A model generated the notes under the pieces. It did not search any database. It was not told the DNA's origin and saw only the letters and a list, made by a program, of their open reading frames with translations. Shown in pieces: positions 16,646 through 25,901 of a stretch of DNA of 64,000 bases; the first letter of the stretch is position 1; every line of letters begins with the position of its first letter. Position numbers and translations under genes: made by a program. Source of the DNA: JAJFFW01 sp963922595 (GTDB lineage: Bacteria; Pseudomonadota; Alphaproteobacteria; Caulobacterales; Parvularculaceae); the NCBI GenBank assembly GCA_963922595.1, contig CAWUIM010000005.1, positions 1 through 64,000 on the forward strand, read 5' to 3'.

Positions 16646-19477
16646 CTACAGACCGAAGGTCCAGCCGACGTACCAGTTGTCCGCATCGTTCTCCACCGCA
16701 CCCGCATAGCTGCCGCTTTGGAAAAACGGACCGAACGCGGTTGGGTCGGTAGGCGTCACCGCATCGACGTTCCCAGACGGCACAGGTACAAGCGCCGCGG
16801 CGATCCCCGTATCATCCGCGCCCACCGCAAGATCAGCGGCGGCGGATCCGCCGTCCACATTGTTTGATCCTGCTTCGTTAAACGCCGTCAGCGCGGCCGT
16901 ATCGCCGGCGTCGCCGTCACCGCTTTCAATGTTTTCGTTGTTGCCAGTGACAAGAAGCGAGCGGAAGTTCAGCTCATCCGCGCCGACGAGCGCCGCTGTG
17001 GCGTCATCGTCAATGTCAATGCCGGCGTCTCCGAAGCCCGTGATTACGCCGTTGGCGTAAAGACCGGCTGTTCCGCGGCGGAGCACCATGCCGGTGTCCT
17101 GGGTCCCGATGAGTGTGTAGTTCGAGATTGTCGGGTTCGATCGCGGCAAGTCGTCATTCGTGCCATTGCGGTTATCGCCCTCAATACCACGGTCGCCGCG
17201 CGCCGCCGACTGAACAACAATCGCATACTGAATATTTCCAGTCCAACCGTCTGTCCAGTCAAGCGAATCGTCGCCCGAGCCGGTGACCACAACATGCGAC
17301 GCGTTTGCGGTCCCGCCAAACCATTCCAGACCGTCATCAAGATTATTGTGGACCTGAATGAAGTCGTATGTACCGCCATCGCCGACGCCCTGGAACGCGA
17401 TGCCGTTCAGTTCGTCTTCGTCGTTCACCCGGAAACCGGCGAACTGCACACGCGTATAGGTGATGTCGCCTGAATCATCGTTCGGATCAGCGCCGCCGAA
17501 CGGACCGGACTGGCCTTCGCCGAATTTGATGCAGTCGACGCGGCCGCCAGGTTGAACGTCATCGTTACAGTCGTTAATGGGCGCGTTACCCGAAATGATA
17601 AGCCCGCCCCATTGACCGTTAGCGTCGGCGTTTGCGCCTGTGTTCTGACCGTTAATGTCCGCAAACGACGTGAACACGACCGGCGCGTTCGGCGTGCCGT
17701 TCGAGAAGATCTGCGAGCCGCGCGAGATAACAATGTAGTCGTTACCCGAAATGCCGAAGACGGTGACGCCCGGATCAATCGTCAGGCGGGCGCTGTTTGC
17801 GTTGTCCTCACCAATAAAGACGGCGCCTTGAAGCTGGTAGAGATTGCCGCGCGTGAGCGTGATGTCTTCAGTAATGTTCGCGCTGGACGATAGGAGGCAG
17901 ACGCGTTCTTCCGGTCGGCCCGCGGGCACGGCGGAATTCGTCTCAATGGTGCCGTCCGGGCAAGCGTCGGCCTGATCGAATGGAAGACCCACGGTCCAGT
18001 TCGCCGCCCAGTTGCTTGCGCTCGTGGCCGTCGTGCCGGGCGCGAATGCGCCCACATAATCAGCAGGCATCATAAAGGAATCGAAACTTGTGGGATCAGC
18101 AGCCGTGACCGCTTCCTCGGTCGGCCCCGGGAATAATCCGTCGAGCGTAACGCCCGCCGCTATTGTGTTGTTCGGATCGGCGTTGAATGCGGTGACCGTC
18201 GCCGCATCGCCGGCGTCTCCATCGGTCTCAAGATTTTCCGCGTTGCCGGCGACAAGGAGGGAGTTGAACGTCAACTCGCCTGTTCCAACGAGCGCCGCCG
18301 TGGCGTCATCGTCAATGTCGATGCCGGCGTCTTGAAAACCGGTGATCACGCCGTTGATGAAATCGCCGCCAGTTCCGCGGCGCAAAACCATGCCGGTGTC
18401 TTGCGTCCCGATGAATGTGTAGTTGGCGAAATTCGGCGCCGAACGCGGCATGTCGTCATTGGTTCCGTTACGGTTGTCCGCTTCAATACCGCGATCACCG
18501 CGCGCGTCGCTTTGTTGGACGACGGCGAACTGCACATTGCCTTGCCAACCATCCGTCCAGTCGAAGCTGTCGTCGCCGGCGCCTGTGACAACGGCCCAGC
18601 GCACATTCGTATTGCCGCCGAACCATTCGAAACCGTCATCGAGATTGTTGTGCACCTGAACGAATTCGATGGTGGTGCCGGAGCCCGTGCCCTGCAACGC
18701 GATGCCGTTTAATTCGTCCTCGTCGTTCACGCGGAAACCGGCGTATTGAACACGCACGTAACGCAACGTACCGGAATTATCTGTGGTGTCGGCGCCGCCG
18801 AACGGACCCGACTGGCCCTCGCCAAACTTGATGCAGTCAACGCGGCCGCCGGGCTGCATGTCATCGTTACAATCGTTGATCGGCGCGTTGCCGGAAATGA
18901 TGAGGCCGCCCCACTCGCCGTTCGCTTCGGGGTTACCGTTCGACGCCGCGTCGCTGACAACTGTTGTGACGGCCGCTTCGTTTGTCGCCTCGGCGACGTC
19001 GTTGGCCGATGTGAATACAATCGGCGCTGTCGGCGTCCCTTGCGCGTCGATTTGCGAACCGCGGGAAATAACGATGTAGTCGTTGCCGGAGGCGCCATAC
19101 AGCACCGATCCCGCGGCGATTTCCAACGTCGCGCTATCGGCGTTGTCGTTCCCGACATAGACGGCGCCGTCGATCGCATAAACGCCGAGCGGCAAGCTCA
19201 CATCTGTCGTGATCGTACCGGTAACAAGGGCGCACACATCGATGACCGTCGTTCCGATCGTTTGGTTGCGCGATTGGGTCCCGGACGGACAACCGACTGC
19301 TGGAATGAAATCCAACGCCGTTGCACCGCCTGGCGCCGGCGCACCGCCCCCACCGCCGCCGACCGTCACCGGACCAGGATTGCCGGCTGAAACGACGTCG
19401 GCTTCAGAGCATGCGGAAAGCAACGCCAATGCGCCGCCTGCAAACAGCAGTGAGCGAAAATTCTTGATGAGTGTCAT
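16646..19477 (-). CDS. Large lipoprotein made of two tandem parallel beta-helix-like repeats
   Basis: I start at the ATG at 19477 (943 residues), because from there a lipoprotein signal is read (SLLFAGGALALLSACSEAD, lipidated Cys in LLSAC); a longer frame to 19561 has no signal. A Gly-rich linker (GGGGGGAPAPGG) follows, then two copies of a ~440-residue unit. Each contains GNDYIVISRGSQI, EWGGLIISGNAPIND or QWGGLIISGNAPIND, GRVDCIKFGEGQSGPFGGAD, GFRVNDEDELNGIA, VHNNLDDG.EWFGG and GTQDTGMVLRRGT. Asp-rich turns (DIDDDATAALVG) suggest calcium binding. The fold is likely a right-handed beta-helix on the outer membrane. Function is unknown; pairing with a TonB receptor suggests binding or processing of that receptor's ligand. 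Confidence 0.8.
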   Translation of the reverse strand: MTLIKNFRSLLFAGGALALLSACSEADVVSAGNPGPVTVGGGGGGAPAPGGATALDFIPAVGCPSGTQSRNQTIGTTVIDVCALVTGTITTDVSLPLGVYAIDGAVYVGNDNADSATLEIAAGSVLYGASGNDYIVISRGSQIDAQGTPTAPIVFTSANDVAEATNEAAVTTVVSDAASNGNPEANGEWGGLIISGNAPINDCNDDMQPGGRVDCIKFGEGQSGPFGGADTTDNSGTLRYVRVQYAGFRVNDEDELNGIALQGTGSGTTIEFVQVHNNLDDGFEWFGGNTNVRWAVVTGAGDDSFDWTDGWQGNVQFAVVQQSDARGDRGIEADNRNGTNDDMPRSAPNFANYTFIGTQDTGMVLRRGTGGDFINGVITGFQDAGIDIDDDATAALVGTGELTFNSLLVAGNAENLETDGDAGDAATVTAFNADPNNTIAAGVTLDGLFPGPTEEAVTAADPTSFDSFMMPADYVGAFAPGTTATSASNWAANWTVGLPFDQADACPDGTIETNSAVPAGRPEERVCLLSSSANITEDITLTRGNLYQLQGAVFIGEDNANSARLTIDPGVTVFGISGNDYIVISRGSQIFSNGTPNAPVVFTSFADINGQNTGANADANGQWGGLIISGNAPINDCNDDVQPGGRVDCIKFGEGQSGPFGGADPNDDSGDITYTRVQFAGFRVNDEDELNGIAFQGVGDGGTYDFIQVHNNLDDGLEWFGGTANASHVVVTGSGDDSLDWTDGWTGNIQYAIVVQSAARGDRGIEGDNRNGTNDDLPRSNPTISNYTLIGTQDTGMVLRRGTAGLYANGVITGFGDAGIDIDDDATAALVGADELNFRSLLVTGNNENIESGDGDAGDTAALTAFNEAGSNNVDGGSAAADLAVGADDTGIAAALVPVPSGNVDAVTPTDPTAFGPFFQSGSYAGAVENDADNWYVGWTFGL

Positions 19478-19904
19478 ATGAAGCCCCGGCGTCCTTACGC
19501 GTTCGACAATTGGACAATGCTGCGAAACGCCGCCGTGCGCGTCGTTCACGATCGCGGGCATTAGAGGCTTCTTGTGACGCTCGAATTACACGTCCGTGTA
19601 TTTTTTATGACGGTCTGAAATTCGAATCATGACGCGAAAATCACGCTGGATACACGCGAGTATTCGTCCCGCCGGTCCAGTGGATTAGATGGTCAACCGA
19701 CAAACCCAACGGCGAACACTAACAATTAAAACCAAGCAATGAGGACTTCCTGCAACATGAATTTTCGCCGCTTTTGCAGTCATTTGCGATTCGCTCAACG
19801 GTCTGATTCGATCGCCATAGTTATGTCGTCATGAAACTGTCACCGCTTTGGGACATAGGCTCCAGCATTTCGGCGATAATCCGCAACGACGCACGGACCT
19901 TTCG
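19478..19904. other. Intergenic promoter region between divergent envelope genes
   Basis: This 427-bp gap separates the lipoprotein gene from the divergent hydrolase-like lipoprotein gene. It holds helically phased ATGACG/ATCACG half-sites at 19607-19645 (listed separately). An open frame continues upstream of the lipoprotein start to 19561, but its translation has no signal sequence. The rest, from about 19650 to 19850, shows no gene or clear element. Confidence 0.5.
19607..19645 (-). promoter_or_regulatory. Possible Pho-box-like direct repeats
   Basis: ATGACG at 19607 and 19629 and ATCACG at 19640 are spaced 22 and 11 bp apart, so on the minus strand CGTSAT half-sites recur on one face of the helix, about 130-165 bp before the lipoprotein start. 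PhoB boxes are 11-bp spaced repeats of a TGTCAT-like half-site, so phosphate control is possible. The match is only partial. Confidence 0.25.
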
Positions 19905-20666
19905 ATGACCTCTATTCTTGTTCGCTTCACCCTTCCTGTCGCTCTCATCATGGGCGTTTTCGGTTGTGAACGATCTCCGAAAACCATCGAGGCCCGCGCG
20001 ATTTCCGCGTCCTATGAAGGCGTGGACATGAAGCTCATCGGATCCGTGCTGTCGGCCCGGCATTCAGAGAAAGAGCCTGAAGGCGTTCTCCATTTCCTTT
20101 TGGATAAAGGCGTTGACCCGGCGCTCTACGCACCCATGGCTGAGGCGGCGGCGAGTTATGGCTGGGAAATATTCGTCCATGGCGATGGCGAAACGCGGTT
20201 GTTGAAAGACAAATACACGCTCGAAAGATGCGTTGTTGTGGGCGGCGTCGGTAAAGCGGGCGCGTCTGTCTTCGCGTACGGTTTTGAAAGGCGCCACAAA
20301 GGTATCGACGGCGGGATTATGGTCGCCGGCCTTTTTGACGAGAAAACGGAAGACGAGTTTAAAGGCGAATTTTCCGCTGCGACGATCGTCGCGTCCAACG
20401 ACGGTCTCGTGCCGCCCGACAGCGTTAAGAACCAGCATCGCATTTATCCGAGCCAGACCTATTTCTTGACGATCAATGGCGGCAACCATGCGGGCTTCTA
20501 TCCCGGCCTGTCATTCGATAATGACGGTGACGCTGAGTATCCCGCGGAAGAACAGCTCGACACGCTCGGAAAGATCATCCATGGGCGGCTCGACCGGTTC
20601 TGCCAAACGCGTCTGAAAAAGATTGCGGAAGCAGAACGCAAGGCGGCGCACAACCCCGCCCAATAA
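19905..20666 (+). CDS. Putative lipoprotein with alpha/beta-hydrolase-like domain
   Basis: The ATG at 19905 gives 253 residues beginning with a hydrophobic signal and a Cys (VALIMGVFGCERS), a probable lipoprotein. The body resembles alpha/beta-hydrolase-5 proteins: a VVVGGVGKAGASVFAYGFE strand-turn, GIDGGIMVAGLFDE, then NDGLVPPDSV and a late GGNHAGF that could hold the Asp and His of a triad. A canonical GxSxG is not obvious; GVGKAG stands where the nucleophile turn would be, so catalysis is doubtful. It stands alone, divergent from the TonB-receptor unit. Confidence 0.5.
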   Translation: MTSILVRFTLPVALIMGVFGCERSPKTIEARAISASYEGVDMKLIGSVLSARHSEKEPEGVLHFLLDKGVDPALYAPMAEAAASYGWEIFVHGDGETRLLKDKYTLERCVVVGGVGKAGASVFAYGFERRHKGIDGGIMVAGLFDEKTEDEFKGEFSAATIVASNDGLVPPDSVKNQHRIYPSQTYFLTINGGNHAGFYPGLSFDNDGDAEYPAEEQLDTLGKIIHGRLDRFCQTRLKKIAEAERKAAHNPAQ

Positions 20667-20877
20667 GCGCTTCTGAAGCGCGGATTCGAGCCGTTTTCTA
20701 CTCTTATTGCTTTGATGATGCGCCGAACCGCGCGCGGTCATAACCGCCTTGCCCCCGAATATTACAATTAAATGACGAATGTGCGCATAACGTGCGCTTT
20801 TTCTTGACCTCCTTCACTTTTCATGACATTCTTGTGACAATTCTGTTTCAGAGAAATAACATAACAATAACAGGTGC

Positions 20878-21237
20878 ATGACGATGACATTGATGAAACT
20901 GATCGCGACGGGCCTCGCTTGCGCCATTCTCAGCGCGCTTCCCGCCGCCGCCGAAGATTTCGACCTTTCTCCGGCGGCCTGCCAAGACGCCGTCGCCGAC
21001 TATATCGCCAGCCGGCTCGACAATCCGCGCGGGGCTAAGGTGCACATGACGAGCGATCCCTACAAAGTCATGGTCCGCCAACGCGGCCGCGACGTGGCGG
21101 CTTGGGCCGTGGACGTACGCGTAAAAGCCCGCTTGCCCAGCGGATCCTGGTCAGGCCAACAGCGTTACACGGTGATCTTTAAAAACGGCTCCGCCGTCGC
21201 CTTGCGCGGCGACCTCGACGGCGTGACACGCGCTTAA
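20878..21237 (+). CDS. Small secreted protein of unknown function
   Basis: A 119-residue protein with a clear signal peptide (LIATGLACAILSALPAAAE, cleavage after AAA) and a ~95-residue mature domain containing one Cys. I do not recognise the family. The mature part alternates charged and hydrophobic residues (KVMVRQRGRDVAAWAVDVRV), suggesting a small beta-rich periplasmic domain. A possible promoter, TTGACC at 20804 and CATTCT at 20827 with 17-bp spacing, lies upstream, and a strong terminator follows, so it is probably a single-gene transcript. Confidence 0.6.
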   Translation: MTMTLMKLIATGLACAILSALPAAAEDFDLSPAACQDAVADYIASRLDNPRGAKVHMTSDPYKVMVRQRGRDVAAWAVDVRVKARLPSGSWSGQQRYTVIFKNGSAVALRGDLDGVTRA

Positions 21238-21264
21238 TCCGCCGACACCCCTCCAAGGAAAATC

Positions 21265-21291
21265 GCCGCCCCAGCCGGGGCGGCTTTTTTT
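21265..21291 (+). terminator. Rho-independent terminator
   Basis: GCCGCCCC pairs with GGGGCGGC across a short loop (21265-21284) and is followed by seven T. It ends the transcript of the small secreted protein before crtE. Confidence 0.85.
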
Positions 21292-21383
21292 CGCCAAAAT
21301 GCGCAATAATTCGCCCTTCCGATTGGCACATGGGAACAAACAAGGCAGACTGGCGCTTGGCTTGGCGTATGAGGGCTTCGTAA

Positions 21384-22316
21384 ATGCCGCAAAATCTTGA
21401 GAAGACGAAATCCCCCGCGATCGACAGCAAGGGGATTGAAGCTCTGCGGACCAAGATCGACCAGCGATTAGAAGACCATTTCAATGCCGTCGGCCCAGAC
21501 AGCCGTCTCGGCTGCGCCATCCGACACGGCCTTCTCTCTCCGGGCAAACGGATACGGCCCTTGATGACGCTGCTGGCGTGCCGCCAATCCGGCGCCGATG
21601 AAGATTGCGCCATCGACGCGGCCTGCGCCGTTGAGATGGTCCACGCAGCCTCGCTGATTATGGATGATTTGCCGTCCATGGACGATGCGCGCCTGCGCAG
21701 GGGAGCGCTCGCAACCCACGTGGTGTTTGGCGAAGGCGCAGCGATGTTGGCGGCGATCGCATTGTTAAACGAGGCCTTTCGCCTTCTGACCCTTGGCGCG
21801 GACATTTCAGCCGAGGCGAAACTGCGCGCCGTCGATCATTTATCGAGATCGATCGGCGTCGAAGGACTGGCCGGCGGGCAGGAACGCGACATCGCCTGCG
21901 GAAAGTACGCCCCCGGGAATGTATCGCTGAAAGAGATGGAACAGCGCCATCTTGAGAAAACCGGCGCTCTTTTTGCGGCGGCCGCCGCAATCGGCGGTGA
22001 AATCGCGGGAGCCGACCCCAAGACCATCGAGATGTTGTTTGAGTACGGAAAAAATCTCGGCCTTGCCTATCAAGCGTTTGACGATGTCATTGACGTTTCC
22101 TGTTCAGAGGAACAGACCGGCAAGGACGTGGATCAGGACTGCGAAAAATCAACCGTCGTCAGCCTTCTCGGGGCGGACGGCGCGAAAGTCCTTGGAGAAC
22201 GCCGCCTAGCGCGCGCAATTGAATGCGCGAGGAAGGCAAGCAAGACAGACGCGTCCCCTCTCGCCGATCTCGCACTTCTCGTGGGCGCCAAGTTCGGCGC
22301 CATGACCACAGCCTGA
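21384..22316 (+). CDS. crtE: Polyprenyl diphosphate synthase (GGPP synthase)
   Basis: A 310-residue trans-prenyltransferase. The first Asp-rich motif is MDDLPSMDDA (bacterial DDx4D form), followed by RRG; GGQERDI is the conserved middle block, and YQAFDDVIDV carries the second Asp-rich motif. It should make geranylgeranyl diphosphate for phytoene synthesis. Sequence alone does not exclude a farnesyl diphosphate synthase, but the setting with crtZ downstream and crtB/I/Y nearby supports CrtE. It opens a four-gene unit with an ABC transporter and crtZ. Confidence 0.85.
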   Translation: MPQNLEKTKSPAIDSKGIEALRTKIDQRLEDHFNAVGPDSRLGCAIRHGLLSPGKRIRPLMTLLACRQSGADEDCAIDAACAVEMVHAASLIMDDLPSMDDARLRRGALATHVVFGEGAAMLAAIALLNEAFRLLTLGADISAEAKLRAVDHLSRSIGVEGLAGGQERDIACGKYAPGNVSLKEMEQRHLEKTGALFAAAAAIGGEIAGADPKTIEMLFEYGKNLGLAYQAFDDVIDVSCSEEQTGKDVDQDCEKSTVVSLLGADGAKVLGERRLARAIECARKASKTDASPLADLALLVGAKFGAMTTA

Positions 22317-22327
22317 CCGGCCGCGCG

Positions 22328-23281
22328 ATGTCTTCACCCACGAACGCGCTGGACGTGCGTCAGGTGAGCCTCACCTACGGTTCCTTTGAAGCGCTGAACA
22401 ACATTTCGCTCAATGTGGCGCCTGGTTCCCTCGCCGCCGTCATCGGACCGAACGGCGCCGGTAAGTCTTCTCTGGTGAAAGCGATCTGCGGACGCGCCGA
22501 TATCGACAGCGGCGTTATCGAAATCAGCGGCGTCGATTCGCGCCGACGCGCAGCGCGTTTACGTCTCGGCGTCGCGCCGCAGCGCTCGGCGCTCTACGCC
22601 CATATGACCGCCTCTGAAAACCTCGCCTGTTTCGGACGACAGGCTGGCCTTTCAAAAGTCCGGGCTCATGAGCGCGCCACAGAAGTGCTCTCCATGATCG
22701 GCATGGATGACGACGCCGGAACACTTGTGAGCAACATGTCCGGCGGCATGCGCCAGCGCATTAATATCGCAGCGGCGATCGTTCATGAACCGGCGCTGCT
22801 CATTCTCGACGAACCCGCCGCAAGCCTCGACCCCGATGGCGTTCAGCAAATTAATGAGTTGATCATTATGCTGAAAGAGAGCGGTTACGGCGTTCTTCTG
22901 GTGACGCACGACATGTACCAGGCGCAAGTCACAAGCGATCAGGTTATTGTTCTGCGCCGGGGAGAAATCGTCAGCGCCGGTCCGGCGCAAGCGCTCATCA
23001 GCAATGCTTGCGGCGAAAAAGTGAAACTGGTGATCGACCGGGCGTGCGCTGGAGAGCTAACTGCGAACGGTTTTGAACAATGTCCGGCGCAATCGCACCA
23101 ATGCGTCAAGTTTCTCGATTGTCATAGCCTGATCGCCGACGAAATCGCCTCCTTGCAGAAAAAGGGCGTCGCATTGCATTCGCTGCGCATCGCCATGCCG
23201 GACTTGAACGATGTTGTGGCCAGCATGCGAAACGGCCCTGCGCACATTGACGCCGATGCGCGCAAAGAGCGCGTCGCATGA
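22328..23281 (+). CDS. ABC transporter ATP-binding protein
   Basis: The ATG at 22328, 11 bp after crtE, gives 317 residues. Walker A is GPNGAGKSS, the Q-loop lies near GVAPQRSALY, the signature is SGGMRQR, and Walker B with switch Glu is LLILDEPAA, with H-loop THD. The order and spacing fit the ABC-2 (DrrA/CcmA-like) exporter class. After about residue 235 there is a ~75-residue extra C-terminal domain with several Cys (EQCPAQSHQCVKFLDCHS), often seen in lipid, drug or polysaccharide exporters. Its stop overlaps the permease start by four bases. Confidence 0.9.
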   Translation: MSSPTNALDVRQVSLTYGSFEALNNISLNVAPGSLAAVIGPNGAGKSSLVKAICGRADIDSGVIEISGVDSRRRAARLRLGVAPQRSALYAHMTASENLACFGRQAGLSKVRAHERATEVLSMIGMDDDAGTLVSNMSGGMRQRINIAAAIVHEPALLILDEPAASLDPDGVQQINELIIMLKESGYGVLLVTHDMYQAQVTSDQVIVLRRGEIVSAGPAQALISNACGEKVKLVIDRACAGELTANGFEQCPAQSHQCVKFLDCHSLIADEIASLQKKGVALHSLRIAMPDLNDVVASMRNGPAHIDADARKERVA

Positions 23282-24360
23282 GGCTCGCGGTATTTGAGGC
23301 GATGGCGTTGAATCTGTGGCGGGACCGCGCCGCATTCGCGCTGACATTTCTGTTGCCGCCAGCGATATTTGCGGTCTTCGCCATTGTCTTTTCGTCAGCC
23401 GCAGGCGGCGATCTCACAATCCGGTTGGGCGCCGTCAGTCCCGAAGGCGATGAAGTATCAGCGACCGTAATCGCCGGTCTTGAGACATCGGAATTTGTGG
23501 ATGTGCTCGTGCGCTATCCTGACCGGCAAGCCATGGAGACGCAGATTATCGCCGGCGCCATCGACGCCGGCGTCGAAATCACACGGCCGGCGCCCGATGC
23601 GCCGCCGGCCTTTCAAATTCTGTTTGATCAAGCGAAAGAAAGCGCCGCTACGATTGCGGAGGCCGCGCTCGCTGATCAGGCGCCGCCTGAATTCGCCGCG
23701 GAAAACGTCGTCGCGCCAGCGAAGAAAACGCCTGTCTCGGGCGCGCAGGACGGCGCCGCCATGGCGGCTTATTACGCGGCCGGCGTCGGCATGTTGTTTC
23801 TCTTTCTATCCGGATTTCAAAGCGCCTTGACCGTGATCGAAGAACGCGACGCCGGCGTTATGGAGCGGATCGCCGCGGGACCGTATGGCGTGCGCCCGAT
23901 GATCGACGGGAAGTTTGCGTTCCTCACCGTTCAAGGGCTCGCGCAACTGGCCGTTATTTTCCTCGTCGCCGTTCTTGTGTTCGGCGTCAATGTCAGCCAA
24001 TCGCCGCTTCTTCTCATGATAACAATGATCATCGTCGCCGTTTGCGCGGCGGGTCTTTGTCTCGCCATTGTGGGCTTTTGCCGAACACGAAGTCAGGCCC
24101 ATGCGATCGGCGCGGTGTTGGCGCTCGTCATGGGCGCGCTCGGCGGTTCGATGGCGCCGCGCTTTTTGATGGCGCCCGAAATCCGCGCCCTCGGCGCGTT
24201 CATGCCGAACGCGTGGGGGATTGAAGCGTTCAGCGCCAGCCTCTGGCGCGGCGGCGATCTCGCCTTGCTATGGGGGCCATGGGCGCTGCTCCTCGGCACG
24301 GGGCTCGCGGGGCTCGGCGTCTCGTACGTCGCGATGCAAAAATCCATGCGCGCCGTTTAA
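23278..24360 (+). CDS. ABC-2 type transporter permease
   Basis: A 360-residue inner-membrane protein: one N-terminal transmembrane helix (FALTFLLPPAIFAVFAIVF), a ~140-residue extracytoplasmic loop, then about five helices, ending VSYVAMQKSMRAV. This is the ABC-2 (YhhJ/DrrB) layout. The conserved ERDAGVMERIAAGPYG loop before the second helix is present. It pairs with the preceding ATPase (ATGA overlap). Its place inside a carotenoid operon suggests it moves a lipid, pigment or membrane component, which is inference. Confidence 0.88.
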   Translation: MRLAVFEAMALNLWRDRAAFALTFLLPPAIFAVFAIVFSSAAGGDLTIRLGAVSPEGDEVSATVIAGLETSEFVDVLVRYPDRQAMETQIIAGAIDAGVEITRPAPDAPPAFQILFDQAKESAATIAEAALADQAPPEFAAENVVAPAKKTPVSGAQDGAAMAAYYAAGVGMLFLFLSGFQSALTVIEERDAGVMERIAAGPYGVRPMIDGKFAFLTVQGLAQLAVIFLVAVLVFGVNVSQSPLLLMITMIIVAVCAAGLCLAIVGFCRTRSQAHAIGAVLALVMGALGGSMAPRFLMAPEIRALGAFMPNAWGIEAFSASLWRGGDLALLWGPWALLLGTGLAGLGVSYVAMQKSMRAV

Positions 24361-24421
24361 GCGCGCAGCCAGAGGCCAAGCGCCGCATTGGGCGCACACC
24401 GAATTGTGATAGGGTTAAAGA

Positions 24422-24925
24422 ATGGAAATCATTTTGTTCATCACGGTGCTCATCGGCTTCGTCCTCATCATGGAGGGCGTCGCGTGGGTGACGCACAAAT
24501 ATGTGATGCACGGATGGTTATGGTCGCTTCACAAGTCGCACCATGAACCGCGCGAGGGAGCGTTCGAGAAAAACGACTGGTTCGGCGTCTTTTTCAGCCT
24601 GCCGTCCATCGCCCTCATCATGGTCGGCGTTCAGGGCGAACCGCTCGCCCTCGCCGCCGGGCTCGGTATTCTCGGCTACGGCCTCATCTATTTTTTCTAT
24701 CACGATATTCTTGTGCATCGCCGGATCGATTTCGGCTGGCGTCCGCAAAAAGGCTACTTCGCCCGCATCGTCCAGGCGCATCGATTACATCACGCCGTAG
24801 AGTCGAAAGAAGGATGCGTTTCGTTCGGGTTTATCTTCGCTCCCTCCCCGAAGTTGCTCAAGAAGATGCTGGCGAAAACCCAGGAAAAACAAATGCGCGC
24901 GCCAACAAAGTCAGCGCGCGCCTGA
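24422..24925 (+). CDS. crtZ: Beta-carotene hydroxylase
   Basis: A 167-residue di-iron membrane hydroxylase of the fatty-acid hydroxylase superfamily. All His clusters of CrtZ are present: HKYVMHG, HKSHH, HDILVHRR and HRLHHA. It adds 3-OH groups to both rings of beta-carotene, giving zeaxanthin. It begins 61 bp after the permease, probably on the crtE transcript, and converges with the porin-like gene 25 bp away. Confidence 0.93.
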   Translation: MEIILFITVLIGFVLIMEGVAWVTHKYVMHGWLWSLHKSHHEPREGAFEKNDWFGVFFSLPSIALIMVGVQGEPLALAAGLGILGYGLIYFFYHDILVHRRIDFGWRPQKGYFARIVQAHRLHHAVESKEGCVSFGFIFAPSPKLLKKMLAKTQEKQMRAPTKSARA

Positions 24926-24950
24926 ATTTTAGCAAAATGCCCGGGTTACT

Positions 24951-25718
24951 TTAGAAGCGGAACCGCAAGCCGCCGGTCACCGTGAATCCGTCGATATCGT
25001 CGCTCACATCGCCGTTAAAGAGATCAGCGCCGCCGCCGATAAAGCGCCGCTCAAGCTGCGCACCGTAAATCCGGAAATAGCGGCCTTCAGAGTAGAGCTC
25101 TAGCTGTTCGGATAGCGCATAAGACGCCCCGATCGCCGCGTGCGATGCGAACGCCGTGTCGTCGCCGAAGACGCCGAAGACCGGACCCGGCGCTGTGGCC
25201 GGGAAATAACCAACGTCCGAGCTCACGAACGCCGCGCCCAGGCCGCCGCCGATGTAAGGCACAAAACGCTGATCATCGGAAAACTTGATGTCCGAATAAT
25301 TATTCAAATAGACGAACAGGGAATCCTGATTGCCGAGGAATGTCTGGGCGCCGCCGTTAAAAGAACCTGCGTCCACGTCGGCGTCGAGATAGCTCACTTC
25401 AATCTCAAACCGCGGGTGGAAAATCCCCCAATATGTGAAAGGCGCCTGGAAACCGACTGCGCCGCCAACCGTGTAGCCGGAGGAAAAATCGAGATCCACG
25501 GTGAGCGGAACCCCGGCGACGCCTGTGGGTCCAGGAACGCCCGCGACAGGGTCGCTGACGCCGGTGAAGGTCGGATCATTCAAGAATGCGCCGCCGCCAA
25601 AACCGGAGACGTAAAACCCGGAGGGGGCCGGCTCGAAATTGAATAAGCCTTCGGCGTTGGCCGCCGTCGTCATCGCCGTCATGGCGAGACCGAATGATGC
25701 TAGAATGCGCTTAGGCAT
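24951..25718 (-). CDS. Outer-membrane beta-barrel protein (porin-like family)
   Basis: The ATG at 25718, preceded by GGGAG, gives 255 residues with a signal peptide (FGLAMTAMTTAANAE). The mature protein begins with a Gly-rich strand (GFYVSGFGGGAFL), alternates amphipathic strands and ends GFTVTGGLRFRF with a C-terminal Phe, typical of 8-stranded OmpA/OmpW-like barrels. It sits between the two carotenoid operons. No function can be read from it. Confidence 0.75.
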   Translation of the reverse strand: MPKRILASFGLAMTAMTTAANAEGLFNFEPAPSGFYVSGFGGGAFLNDPTFTGVSDPVAGVPGPTGVAGVPLTVDLDFSSGYTVGGAVGFQAPFTYWGIFHPRFEIEVSYLDADVDAGSFNGGAQTFLGNQDSLFVYLNNYSDIKFSDDQRFVPYIGGGLGAAFVSSDVGYFPATAPGPVFGVFGDDTAFASHAAIGASYALSEQLELYSEGRYFRIYGAQLERRFIGGGADLFNGDVSDDIDGFTVTGGLRFRF

Positions 25719-25901
25719 GGTGAACTCCCGTTGAAACAATTGACGCAGCTATCGATGGCGACATTAGGCGAGCCCATGCGCAGGCGCACATGACGATTGA
25801 TCAAGCAAGGTCACGCTTGTGTGAGCAAAATGAAGGCGCGTTAAAACAACGTCGAGTGCGTGAGCACGGCGCCGAGCCAAGCGACCAGTTCTGAAAATAC
25901 T

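Noticed and set aside
16646..19477. Long repeated DNA suggesting a CRISPR array or a mobile repeat
   Set aside because: The repeats are two ~1.3-kb protein-coding units in frame, explained by a tandem domain duplication.
19478..19561. 28-residue N-terminal extension of the beta-helix lipoprotein
   Set aside because: The extension hides the lipoprotein signal that begins at the ATG at 19477, so the shorter start is preferred.
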